Notes under the pieces: model-generated | What the model saw: the letters and a program-made list of their open reading frames with translations, nothing else | What the model was told of the DNA's origin: nothing | Database searches by the model: none | Source: Gammaproteobacteria bacterium | Lineage (GTDB): Bacteria > Pseudomonadota > Gammaproteobacteria > UBA6429 > Thiohalophilaceae | Assembly: GCA_024275115.1 (NCBI GenBank) | Contig: JAJRZT010000078.1 | Span: 1 to 64,000, forward strand | Direction: 5' to 3' | DNA length: 64,000 nt | Part shown: piece by piece, positions 35,025 to 43,947 of the stretch | Layout: each line of letters opens with the position of its first letter | Position numbering within the stretch: position 1 is the first letter of the stretch | Program-made: the position numbers and the translations under genes

Positions 35025-35205
35025 ATTCAAATACTCTAAATTACTTAACTTGAGCGTTAAATTCACGCAGCCAATTGGCCAGTTTAGTCGGTTAATATAT
35101 ACCATTTATCTTGCACGATGGCATTTCACTTTACAATAAAGCCAACCTCACCTATAAATAATGTAAATCACCATCCTGTGGCTGACGAAACAGAAGGGTA
35201 AAAAA

Positions 35206-35403
35206 GTGGAAATATTACGAAAAGGTGAGTCTGGCGTTATCCCCTTTAGATCCGGCCGCTTATTTACGATTAAAACAAAATGGTATTTTGCCTCGCGTGA
35301 AGGTATAGACTATGGCCCCTTCGATTCCAGGCAACAGGCTGAAGTAAGCGTGGATGTTTTTATCCAGAGTGTTATCAACATTGAAACGCCATTAAAAGCC
35401 TAA
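35206..35403 (+). CDS. DUF6316-like small protein, paralogue 2
   Basis: 65 residues. RKGESGVIPFRSGRLF, TKWYFASREGIDYGPF and RQQAEVSVDVFI carry the same pattern as the genes at 29563 and 60169. GTG start, with AGAAGGG 6 bases upstream. Stands alone, divergent from msrA. Function unknown. Confidence 0.75.
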   Translation: MEILRKGESGVIPFRSGRLFTIKTKWYFASREGIDYGPFDSRQQAEVSVDVFIQSVINIETPLKA

Positions 35404-35526
35404 AACCCTTATTATTGTCCAGTATTCATCCGTCCCTTTTTTACCTTGCACTAGTATCCATTATAAGATTTATATTGCGGAAAAGATTATAATCTACCGC
35501 ATATAAATTTAAAAAGGCTGCAACCA

Positions 35527-35946
35527 ATGTCCGAAGATAAAAACAAAGCAGAACAAATTGCCAAAGACTGGTTAAACAGTGTGATTAAAACAGTCGAAGA
35601 AAAAGATTTAAACGCTCACCTCAATCTCATTTCTAAAAAAGTAAACTTAACCGGGGTACCCGGTTTTGATTCGATTGGGTATGATGACTGGGCAAGCCAG
35701 TGCCAACATGAGTTTGAGAACAATTTAATTAAAAAAATAGCCTATAGTGGTTTTGAACTACGCGTTAATAACGACAATAGCATTATGTTTAAAACCTATG
35801 AAACCGTAGAAGCAGCCGATAACACCGTAAATGCACAGGGGATTGAAGTGATTATTGAAAAAGAAGACGATGGGCAATGGCGCGTTATCCAGGAGCGCAT
35901 TATGCCAGACGATGAAACGAGGCATGATCAGCTTCTGAATTCCTGA
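35527..35946 (+). CDS. NTF2-like (SnoaL-type) protein
   Basis: 139 residues. The pattern of an initial helix (AEQIAKDWLNSVIKTVEEKD), HLNLISKKVNLTGVPGFDSIGYDDW, then four strand-like segments ending in DGQWRVIQERI is that of the NTF2-like cone fold. The ligand or enzyme activity is unknown. It stands alone, 133 bases before the bactofilin gene. Confidence 0.6.
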   Translation: MSEDKNKAEQIAKDWLNSVIKTVEEKDLNAHLNLISKKVNLTGVPGFDSIGYDDWASQCQHEFENNLIKKIAYSGFELRVNNDNSIMFKTYETVEAADNTVNAQGIEVIIEKEDDGQWRVIQERIMPDDETRHDQLLNS

Positions 35947-36079
35947 GTACCTTTACCGACTTGAGACCCACTACACATTATTTTCTCATCACGCACGATA
36001 ATATATAAAGAAATCACTTAGGGTCTTTATATAAAGTGATCCTTGACCCCCCTTATCGATTAACTGCGGAGAATATGGA

Positions 36080-36574
36080 ATGTTTGATATTAACGAAATG
36101 AAAAAAAATGTCAGTGATAAATTCAGCAAGGTATCTGAAAATAAATTTGAACCCGGCGTCTCTCAAAAAAAAGACGAGCCGGTAAAAACTACTAACACCA
36201 GCTCTCAACTGGCATCGATTGGCCCGTCTATCCATTTTAAAGGCGAACTCACCGGTGAAGAAGGCTTAATCATCGACGGCCGGGTTGAAGGCACCATTGA
36301 TTTAAAAGGCAATCAGCTTATTATTGGTAATAACGGAAAAATCAAAGCCGACGTATTTGCACAAACGATTATCGTTAATGGCTCACTCACAGGCGAGTTA
36401 CACGGTAAAGAAAGAGTTCATATTAGTAAAACAGGTAAGGTGCAGGGTAATATTTTTTCACCCCGTGTATCACTGGAAGACGGTGCTAAATTTAAAGGCA
36501 GCATTGATATGAGTGAAGCCAAACATGAAAAGCCACAATCGAATCTGCAAGACAACCAACTTAAACGCGCCTGA
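36080..36574 (+). CDS. Bactofilin (polymer-forming cytoskeletal protein)
   Basis: 164 residues. A charged, flexible N-terminal tail of about 50 residues precedes the DUF583 beta-helix: SIGPSIHFKGELTGEEGLIIDGRVEGTID, with the GxLxG repeats at NGSLTGELHGKERVHISKTGKV and NIFSPRVSLEDGAKFKGSIDM (given as parts). Bactofilins assemble without nucleotide into filaments and organise cell shape, stalks or wall-modifying enzymes. The methyltransferase-like gene follows after 11 bases and may be co-transcribed. Confidence 0.9.
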   Translation: MFDINEMKKNVSDKFSKVSENKFEPGVSQKKDEPVKTTNTSSQLASIGPSIHFKGELTGEEGLIIDGRVEGTIDLKGNQLIIGNNGKIKADVFAQTIIVNGSLTGELHGKERVHISKTGKVQGNIFSPRVSLEDGAKFKGSIDMSEAKHEKPQSNLQDNQLKRA

Positions 36575-36585
36575 TCGTTTTGCCA

Positions 36586-37221
36586 ATGTTACCCCAGTTG
36601 CAACCTGCATTATCTGAATATTACTCGGATAATGCAGAACCGCTTAAAACCCGAATATTCGATTCAATATGGCAAACTTTTAATCAGCCAAATTCCACTC
36701 GTGTTGTAAAACCAAAGATACTCGATTTGGGTGAAGCCCAACCGGACAGCTTTAATTTTTACTCGGAACAAGCAGGCTATTTAACAATAGCCGACTGTAT
36801 TCAGCCATTAAGCGAACTAGCATGGCCAGAGGAAGAAAATCCAAACCAGGCTCTGGAAAAAAAGATTAAAGAAATAATCCCGCCGACCTTCACACAATAT
36901 GATCTAATTCTTAGCTGGGATAGTTTTAATTTTATTCAGCCTAAAATACTACCCTATGTACACAATCATCTTTTAAACTTTTGCACAAATAAAACAATTA
37001 TTCACGGCTTTTTGTTTACTTCAGAAAATCGCCCTAAACAGCCCTCTGTTTTTAAAATACTGGATTCAGGCAGAATCAAGCATGCCGTTAGTAATGATGA
37101 AAGTAGGCAGCATACCCCACTCACACCACTGGCTATAAATAAGTATCTGCCAAATTTTCAATACGCCCGCTCGGTATTAATGCGAAGTGGTTTACAGGAA
37201 TTTATGCTAACTCGAAAATAA
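36586..37221 (+). CDS. SAM-methyltransferase-like protein, probably degenerate
   Basis: 211 residues. KPKILDLGEAQPDSFNFY is similar to a methyltransferase motif I, and YDLILSWDSFNFIQP to motif IV, but the Gly-rich loop DxGxG is reduced to DLGEAQ. A HGFLFTSENRP segment and a C-terminal strand RSGLQEFMLTRK follow. It may be a Rossmann-fold protein without catalysis. TTG 36580 is an alternative start. Placed just after the bactofilin; its 3' end overlaps the convergent glycosyltransferase by 15 bases. Confidence 0.55.
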   Translation: MLPQLQPALSEYYSDNAEPLKTRIFDSIWQTFNQPNSTRVVKPKILDLGEAQPDSFNFYSEQAGYLTIADCIQPLSELAWPEEENPNQALEKKIKEIIPPTFTQYDLILSWDSFNFIQPKILPYVHNHLLNFCTNKTIIHGFLFTSENRPKQPSVFKILDSGRIKHAVSNDESRQHTPLTPLAINKYLPNFQYARSVLMRSGLQEFMLTRK

Positions 37222-38292
37222 AATTTTTTCGTACAATGGCTTTAGCTTTTCGATACTAAAATCCGCTATACCAATATCAGCTATATTCAGCTCCAGCTTT
37301 AGTCTTTTCCTGTTTAAACTAATCAGCTTGCCCACCATATTCTCTGCTTCGTTATCCAGGCTTGAAGACACTGACTGATAGCGATATTTTTCAGGAAAAA
37401 TTTCCTTATAAGCCAGTCGGTCAGGTACAACAGGAATACAACCGGCTGCCACTGCTTCTAATACGGCCAACCCCTGAAAGTCATGCAATGCTGTTGATAA
37501 TATAAAATCTGACTGTTGCAGAAGATTATTATAATCTTCTGGCGACTCAATAAAACCATAATTTATTATTTCGTCAGGAAATTTTTCTTTTATTTTCAGT
37601 AATGCCGTAGGGATGTTTCTAAATTGCTGGCCAATAAGATTAATCTTAAAAATAAAATCACGTTGCCGTAGCGCTTCTAAAAAGACATAAAGCTGTTCAG
37701 GACCTTTATCGTATTCCCAGCGATGATTCCATAATAAAACAGGAACAGGATTATTTTCTTTTTTAACTGGTTCTACTTTATTAACAGGCACCGGAATAAC
37801 AGTATGTTTGTCGGCAATAATATCAACTGTATCTTTAGGCACGGCATCTGGCATTTTCCTAAGAAACTGACCTAACCCGGTTATAAAGCCCTGGTAATTA
37901 TAGTCTGTATTAAAAACCAGTTTATCGGCACACAACGCATTGTACAGGCTGACCATTTTCGGTTCGATATGAGCATTTTCAGCACTCACCGGGTATTCAA
38001 ACTGGTTTTCATGAAAGTAAACAATCCAGGGGATATTTACCAGGTTAGGAACTAAACCCCGTAAGGTGGCGCAGTCCACCATCGACGTTGCAATAACCCT
38101 GTCATATTGTTGCTCCAGAAGTTCTCGTTGAGTTAAACCCCAACTTAAGGCATTGCTGCGTATTCGCCAGTTAAAATAGCGCCCCGGCAACGTCAGTACC
38201 TGCCAGTCATGCTCAGGAAACATCTGTAATAATTTGTCGCACCAGGCCTGATGGCTTTGTGCGCTATACGCCGATAACAGCAAAATTCTCAT
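37207..38292 (-). CDS. tRNA-queuosine alpha-mannosyltransferase-like glycosyltransferase (DUF3524)
   Basis: 361 residues. The N-terminus ILLLSAYSAQSHQAWCDKL and the WQVLTLPGRYFNWRIRSNAL region belong to DUF3524/QTMAN, followed by YFHENQFEYPVS and a GT-B C-terminal half with LLWNHRWEYDKGPEQ, IGQQF, and the EAVAAGCIPVVPDRLAYKE donor site. Homologues attach mannose to queuosine at tRNA-Asp. The bacterial members are assigned mainly by similarity, so the acceptor is inferred. Confidence 0.8.
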   Translation of the reverse strand: MRILLLSAYSAQSHQAWCDKLLQMFPEHDWQVLTLPGRYFNWRIRSNALSWGLTQRELLEQQYDRVIATSMVDCATLRGLVPNLVNIPWIVYFHENQFEYPVSAENAHIEPKMVSLYNALCADKLVFNTDYNYQGFITGLGQFLRKMPDAVPKDTVDIIADKHTVIPVPVNKVEPVKKENNPVPVLLWNHRWEYDKGPEQLYVFLEALRQRDFIFKINLIGQQFRNIPTALLKIKEKFPDEIINYGFIESPEDYNNLLQQSDFILSTALHDFQGLAVLEAVAAGCIPVVPDRLAYKEIFPEKYRYQSVSSSLDNEAENMVGKLISLNRKRLKLELNIADIGIADFSIEKLKPLYEKILFSS

Positions 38293-38406
38293 ATTACATC
38301 CATTTATAGCATAAATTATTAAACAGCGATTCAGGTTCCATTCAGCATCATCCCACTACACTGTGCTCAACACTGAAAAAATGCCATTTTAAACAGGAGA
38401 CACGTT

Positions 38407-38973
38407 ATGAAAATTAAAATCAGAAGTATCATAATAACCAGCCTGGCAACAATGATAACGGCCATGCCGTTAGCACAGGCAAGCCATAATGGTCATGAAA
38501 GAAATGCAGCGGATCTTGATAACTTTATCGTAAAGGCGAAGGTTGTCAATGTTACACCGATTTTTAAATATGTCACCATCAATACACCCACCGAGCGTTG
38601 CTATAAAGAACGCGTCACTCATACCGACTACAATGATGGCAATCGTGGCGGCAGAATGTTATTAGGCGGCATAATCGGAGGTGTAATTGGTAATAATATT
38701 GGCCGAGGAGAATCCCGTAAAGCCCGTGCTGTTGTGGGCGCTTTAATCGGCTCACAAATTGGAAGCAGTATTGCCGACAAACACGCTTACACGCAACAAT
38801 ATGCCGGTTACCAGCAACGTTGTGATGTGCAAAATGTCAGTGAAACCAGAAAACAGATTGAGGGTTACAATGTGAGTTATAAATTCCGTGGTCACGTGTT
38901 CACTACAACAATGCCATACAATCCAGGGCATAAGATTAAGCTAAGAGTGAATTTATCGCCGGTTATTAATTAA
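38407..38973 (+). CDS. Glycine-zipper 2TM surface/outer-membrane protein
   Basis: 188 residues with a signal peptide ending MPLAQAS. Residues about 80-122 are a glycine zipper (GGRMLLGGIIGGVIGNNIG and GALIGSQIGSSIAD) of the Rickettsia 17-kDa-antigen/SlyB type. Two Cys (RCYKE and RCDVQ) flank it. Function in envelope stability is typical but not proven. AACAGGAGA precedes the ATG. A large nested repeat region follows. Confidence 0.8.
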   Translation: MKIKIRSIIITSLATMITAMPLAQASHNGHERNAADLDNFIVKAKVVNVTPIFKYVTINTPTERCYKERVTHTDYNDGNRGGRMLLGGIIGGVIGNNIGRGESRKARAVVGALIGSQIGSSIADKHAYTQQYAGYQQRCDVQNVSETRKQIEGYNVSYKFRGHVFTTTMPYNPGHKIKLRVNLSPVIN

Positions 38974-38988
38974 GGGAAAGATTAAAGA

Positions 38989-39414
38989 TATTTTTAACCA
39001 CGACGGACACGACGGACACAACGGACACAAAGAAAAGAATAAATCAGTGTTATTGCGTCATTGCGAGCGATAGCGCGGCAATATAGTAACTCACTGCTGT
39101 CCCGTTAACATTACAATATTAAAAAGCTGGGTCATTGCGAGCGATAGCACGGCAATCTGGCTAAGTTTTACCTCGAAAAAACAAGATTGCCGCGCTATCG
39201 CTCGCAATGACCCAATCATAGTATTCTCATGTCTCCACAAACCGCTTATTGATTTTATTCCTTTAATACAGTTATCAATGTGTCATGCCAGAAAGTTAAC
39301 GGGACAGCAGTGATAGTAACTAATACCACACATCATGAAGATTGCTTCGCTGATGCTCGCAATGACAGTTGAGTTTTTCTTTGTGTCCGTCGTGTTCTTC
39401 GTGGTTAAAAAATA
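38989..39414. repeat. Nested inverted-repeat element (AACCAC family), copy 1
   Basis: Outer ends TATTTTTAACCACGA and TCGTGGTTAAAAAATA enclose 426 bases. Inside, a second inverted repeat (TCACTGCTGTCCCGTTAAC at 39091-39109 and its reverse complement at 39295-39313) surrounds a third, the REP-like pair at 39131-39211. A direct run of GGACAC units (GACGGACAC, CACAACGGACAC) follows the left end. It fills the gap between two convergent genes; the right edge touches the proB stop. No coding sequence is seen. Confidence 0.85.
39131..39211. repeat. REP-like palindromic pair (BIME-like)
   Basis: GTCATTGCGAGCGATAGC-ACGGCAATC (39131-39157) and its near-perfect reverse complement (39185-39211) form a long hairpin with a 27-base loop. 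Another direct copy is at 39057-39082, and a diverged inverted copy (GATTGCTTCGCTGATGCTCG) lies at 39340-39366. Confidence 0.9.
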
Positions 39415-40554
39415 TTAAACTAATACCAGATTATCCCGATGGATAATTTCATCTTCATTAATATAACCCAAAATATCTTTTATTTGGCTGCTTGCCTTAC
39501 CCATAAGTCGGCGTATTTCATCGGCATTGTAGTTGACCAGACCACAGGCAATTTGTTTTCCATCTAAAGAAACACACGAGACCATCTCGCCACGGTTAAA
39601 CTGGCCATTTACACTTTTGATACCAACTGAAAGCAAACTGCTGCCCGACTTGTTTAATACTTTTGCTGCACCCTCGTCTACCGTCAGGGTACCGCGCATT
39701 TGTAAGTGCCCGGCCAACCATTGTTTATGAGCGCTGTCTGCTTTGTTTTCTGTAAAGAGTAAGCTGCCAATATTATCGGCAGCATAAATACGGGTTAAGT
39801 TGTTTGCATCGCGGCCACTGGCAATAATCGTATTAGTACCGGAGCGTGCGGCAAGTCTTGCAGCTCGGAGCTTTGTTAACATGCCACCACTGCCAAACTT
39901 TCCACCCGTTGATTCAACCATCGTATCCAACGCTGCATCATTTACATTTGCTTGCTGGATGATTTTAGCGCCAGAACAGCTACGTGGGTTTTTATCAAAT
40001 AAACCATCTTGATCCGTTAAAATAATTAAATGATCTGCTTCGATTAAGTTAGCAACCAGTGCTGCCAGGGTATCGTTATCACCGAAACGAATCTCATCTG
40101 TAACAACGGTATCATTCTCGTTAATAACAGGAATAACCTTTAATTCAAGCAAACTGCGAATCGTGCTGCGCGCATTCAAATAACGTTGCCGGTTCGATAA
40201 GTCATCATGAGTTAATAAAACCTGTGCAGTATGCAAACCATATTGGCTAAACTCGGACTCATACGCCTGCACCAGTCCCATTTGGCCGACAGCGGCAGCG
40301 GCTTGTAATTCATGCACGGCGGTGGGTCGTTCGCTAACACCTAAACGGCTCATGCCTTCGGCTACTGCACCGGATGAAACCAAAACAACTTCCAACCCAG
40401 CTTTACGTAGCATTGCAATTTGCGCTACCCAAATTTTTATATTTTCTTTATTTAAACCGGCACCGTCATTGGTCAGCAGGGCACTGCCAATTTTAATCAC
40501 CCAGCGACGGGATGATTTTAAGTGTTCACGGTAATGGGGGGCTGTATTTATCAT
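39415..40554 (-). CDS. proB: Glutamate 5-kinase
   Basis: 379 residues from ATG 40554. The amino-acid-kinase domain (about 10-265) shows [48 protein letters not shown] and [18 protein letters not shown]; a C-terminal PUA domain (about 285-375) follows with [13 protein letters not shown]. It phosphorylates glutamate in proline synthesis. An upstream in-frame ATG (40587) adds 11 residues and abuts GAAGGA too closely. Last gene after rplU-rpmA and obgE, an arrangement common in proteobacteria. Confidence 0.94.
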   Translation of the reverse strand: MINTAPHYREHLKSSRRWVIKIGSALLTNDGAGLNKENIKIWVAQIAMLRKAGLEVVLVSSGAVAEGMSRLGVSERPTAVHELQAAAAVGQMGLVQAYESEFSQYGLHTAQVLLTHDDLSNRQRYLNARSTIRSLLELKVIPVINENDTVVTDEIRFGDNDTLAALVANLIEADHLIILTDQDGLFDKNPRSCSGAKIIQQANVNDAALDTMVESTGGKFGSGGMLTKLRAARLAARSGTNTIIASGRDANNLTRIYAADNIGSLLFTENKADSAHKQWLAGHLQMRGTLTVDEGAAKVLNKSGSSLLSVGIKSVNGQFNRGEMVSCVSLDGKQIACGLVNYNADEIRRLMGKASSQIKDILGYINEDEIIHRDNLVLV

Positions 40555-40617
40555 TTTAGTTATTAATTCATATCTGTTAGCCGTCATTCCTTCGAAGGAG
40601 GGAATGACGACTCACGT

Positions 40618-41679
<1,062 letters not shown>

Positions 41680-41736
41680 TTATAATAAATACTAAATTTA
41701 ACACTTTAAATTTATTTCCACGACACAAAAACAAAA

Positions 41737-41758
41737 AACCCCGTCAATGGACGAGGTT
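41737..41758 (-). terminator. Hairpin terminator between rpmA and obgE
   Basis: On the minus strand AACCTCGTC pairs with GACGGGGTT (one mismatch) over a four-base loop and is followed by TTTTTTGTTTTTG. It would end part of the rplU-rpmA transcripts, leaving obgE to readthrough or its own promoter. Confidence 0.75.
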
Positions 41759-41784
41759 CTTTGAAATAACTAAATTAAAAAGTC

Positions 41785-42045
41785 TTAAGCCGCCGCAATA
41801 ATGCTCACTTGCTTGCGTCGTTTTGGACCTTTAATTTCAAATTGAACCGTACCGCTAACTTTTGCAAATAACGTGTCATCTCCACCGCGACCAACATTCA
41901 CACCTGGGTGAACTTTAGTGCCACGTTGACGAATGATAATACTGCCTGCAGGAACTGATTCGCCGCCATAGCATTTAACACCTAAACGTTTCGACTGGGA
42001 ATCACGACCATTACGGGTACTACCGCCAGCTTTCTTATGAGCCAT
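41785..42045 (-). CDS. rpmA: 50S ribosomal protein L27
   Basis: 86 residues, the standard length. [23 protein letters not shown] at the start is the L27 signature (given in part as [16 protein letters not shown]); [25 protein letters not shown] follows in the usual order. The N-terminus begins MAHKK without the cleavable extension of Firmicutes. It contacts tRNA at the peptidyl-transferase centre. 21 bases after rplU. Confidence 0.97.
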   Translation of the reverse strand: MAHKKAGGSTRNGRDSQSKRLGVKCYGGESVPAGSIIIRQRGTKVHPGVNVGRGGDDTLFAKVSGTVQFEIKGPKRRKQVSIIAAA

Positions 42046-42066
42046 CTTATTACTCCTTAAACCAGA

Positions 42067-42381
42067 CTAGCTTGCGCTAATGCCAGTAATTTCGATTTCA
42101 GTATAATGTTGACGATGACCCTGCGTTTTACGCGAGTGCTTACGACGACGGAATTTAATAATTCGAATTTTGTCTTCACGACCATGGCTTTTCACTTTAA
42201 CCGTTACTTTGCCACCGGCAACATAAGGTGCGCCAATTTTAATGTCGTCGCCATCGGCAACCATTAAAACTTTCTCGATATCCAGACTGCCGCCTTCTTC
42301 AACATCCAGTTTTTCAACTTTTAAATATTGGCCTTGGGCAACTCGATATTGCTTACCGCCGCTTTCAATTACCGCGTACAT
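42067..42381 (-). CDS. rplU: 50S ribosomal protein L21
   Basis: 104 residues from ATG 42381, the standard length; starts [18 protein letters not shown] and contains [16 protein letters not shown], the basic RNA-binding stretch. The open frame upstream (to 42468) is leader, not protein. First gene of rplU-rpmA; an 80-base leader separates it from the promoter at 42468-42496 and may carry autoregulation. Confidence 0.97.
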   Translation of the reverse strand: MYAVIESGGKQYRVAQGQYLKVEKLDVEEGGSLDIEKVLMVADGDDIKIGAPYVAGGKVTVKVKSHGREDKIRIIKFRRRKHSRKTQGHRQHYTEIEITGISAS

Positions 42382-42467
42382 TAAATCATCTCCAGAAAAT
42401 ATATATCCAGTAAAACCCCTGTCAGATAAGAAAACACTCGACAAGGCTGGTGTTAATTGAGCCGGCA

Positions 42468-42496
42468 ATTGTACTGGTTCAGCCTGTACGGGTCAA
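42468..42496 (-). promoter_or_regulatory. rplU promoter
   Basis: On the minus strand TTGACC (42496-42491) and TACAAT (42473-42468) are separated by exactly 17 bases, 87 bases before the rplU ATG. A close match to the sigma-70 consensus. Confidence 0.75.
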
Positions 42497-42653
42497 AGAT
42501 TTTAAAGGTATTTTCAGTGGTTTTTTCACCTTTTTTTTGCTCGGCACACATATTTTCACTAACGCGCGACAATAAACCTATATATAAAAGGAAACTTGAC
42601 AGCTTGCGGCTCGCCCCCTAGCATTCATGGGCTTTGAAACCTAACAAATAAAG

Positions 42654-42775
42654 GCACGGATAGCGAGAAGTTAGAGAACAAGGCGCAAAGCCACGAAAAA
42701 GCGGAATTTACACGCAGTAAATGAGCATTTTGAGTGGATTTGCAACACCGTTATCTGACTTCTCGTTATTCGTGC
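42654..42775. repeat. Inverted-repeat element upstream of ispB
   Basis: Arms of 22 bases (42654-42675, GCACGGATAGCGAGAAGTTA, and 42754-42775) match their reverse complement with three differences. The interior contains AAAGCGGAATTTACACGCAG and TAAATGAGCATTTT. The element ends 8 bases before the ispB ATG, so it probably forms part of the mRNA leader. An in-frame ATG at 42721 lies inside it and is not the natural start. Confidence 0.7.
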
Positions 42776-42783
42776 GGACAATT

Positions 42784-43752
42784 ATGAATATTGACTCTAT
42801 TTACGCCCTGATCGCTGACGACATGAAACAGGTCAATGCGACCATTTTAAAACGTTTACAATCCGAAATCGTGCTGATTAATCAGGTAGGCACCCATATC
42901 ATCAACAGTGGTGGTAAGCGCTTACGTCCGGTTATCCACCTGCTCTGCGCCCGCGCGATTGGCTATTCCGGTTCCCAACATATTGATATTGCAGCAATTA
43001 TTGAGTTTATTCATACTGCCACCCTGCTCCATGATGATGTCGTGGACGCTTCTGACCTGCGCCGTGGTCAGGAAACGGCGAACAGCCTGTGGGGCAATGA
43101 AGCCAGTGTGCTGGTCGGAGATTTCCTCTATTCCCGCGCTTTTCAGATGATGGTGGGTGTCGGCAATATGCAGATCATGTCCATTTTAGCCAATGCCACC
43201 AACACCATTGCCGAAGGTGAAGTGCAGCAACTACTCAATGTGCATGATCCGGAAACCACCGAACAACGCTATTTAGACGTTATTCACAATAAAACGGCCA
43301 AATTATTTGAATCGGCCTCCGAACTTGCCGCCATTTTGGGTCAGCAAGACCCAGAAGCACAGCAGGCCATGGCCAGGTACGGTATGCATCTTGGCACTGC
43401 CTTCCAGCTGATTGACGATGTACTCGACTACAGTGCCTCCAGCGAAGAAATGGGCAAAAATATTGGTGATGACCTCGCCGAAGGCAAACCCACCCTGCCG
43501 CTTATTTACACCATTCAAAATGGTACAAAAGAACAAGCTGATATTGTGCGTAAAGCCATTGAAGAAAATGGGTTGGACTATATCGATGCCGTCACCGAGG
43601 CTATTCAGGCCACTGGCGCTATTGACTACACCGCCGATTGTGCGGAAAAAGAGTCACAACTGGCGATAGAGGCATTAGAAAATGTGGCTGACTCGGAGTA
43701 TAAAACGGCGTTGGTTGATTTGGCTAAGTTTGCGGTGCATCGAACGTTTTAA
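42784..43752 (+). CDS. ispB: Octaprenyl diphosphate synthase
   Basis: 322 residues from ATG 42784. First aspartate-rich motif LLHDDVVDASD followed by RRGQETANSLWGNEAS, second motif AFQLIDDVLDYSAS with GDDLAEGKPTLPLI, all as in IspB. It makes the C40 chain of ubiquinone from IPP and FPP. The chosen ATG gives the family N-terminus (NIDSIYALIADDMKQVN). Divergent from rplU, as in many gammaproteobacteria; followed by an inverted-repeat element. Confidence 0.93.
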   Translation: MNIDSIYALIADDMKQVNATILKRLQSEIVLINQVGTHIINSGGKRLRPVIHLLCARAIGYSGSQHIDIAAIIEFIHTATLLHDDVVDASDLRRGQETANSLWGNEASVLVGDFLYSRAFQMMVGVGNMQIMSILANATNTIAEGEVQQLLNVHDPETTEQRYLDVIHNKTAKLFESASELAAILGQQDPEAQQAMARYGMHLGTAFQLIDDVLDYSASSEEMGKNIGDDLAEGKPTLPLIYTIQNGTKEQADIVRKAIEENGLDYIDAVTEAIQATGAIDYTADCAEKESQLAIEALENVADSEYKTALVDLAKFAVHRTF

Positions 43753-43760
43753 AAAAATAT

Positions 43761-43938
43761 TAACCACAACGGACACGAAGGGCACAACGAAAAAAATTAT
43801 GCTAAGTTGTGCCATTATAACTGCAGCATAACAATATTATTGATACGAGGTCATAGATGGCAAGATTGCTTCACTATTGTTTGCAATGATATTGCCTCCT
43901 TTTATTTTTCGTTGTGCCCTTCGTGTCCGTTGTGGTTA
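43761..43938. repeat. Inverted-repeat element (AACCAC family), copy 2
   Basis: Perfect 34-base arms at 43761-43794 and 43905-43938 (starting TAACCACAACGGACAC) enclose 110 bases with a decayed REP-like piece (CAAGATTGCTTCACTATTG). It fills the gap between the convergent ispB and GMC genes exactly. No ORF. Confidence 0.9.
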
Positions 43939-43947
43939 AAAAATTAT

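Noticed and set aside
42721..42783. N-terminal extension of IspB from ATG 42721
   Set aside because: The extension is encoded by the inverted-repeat element and does not resemble IspB; ATG 42784 gives the family N-terminus.
43761..43938. Classical rho-independent terminator
   Set aside because: The stem is very long and internally interrupted, and the outer A/T runs have the opposite polarity to a terminator U-tract; treated as a repeat element.
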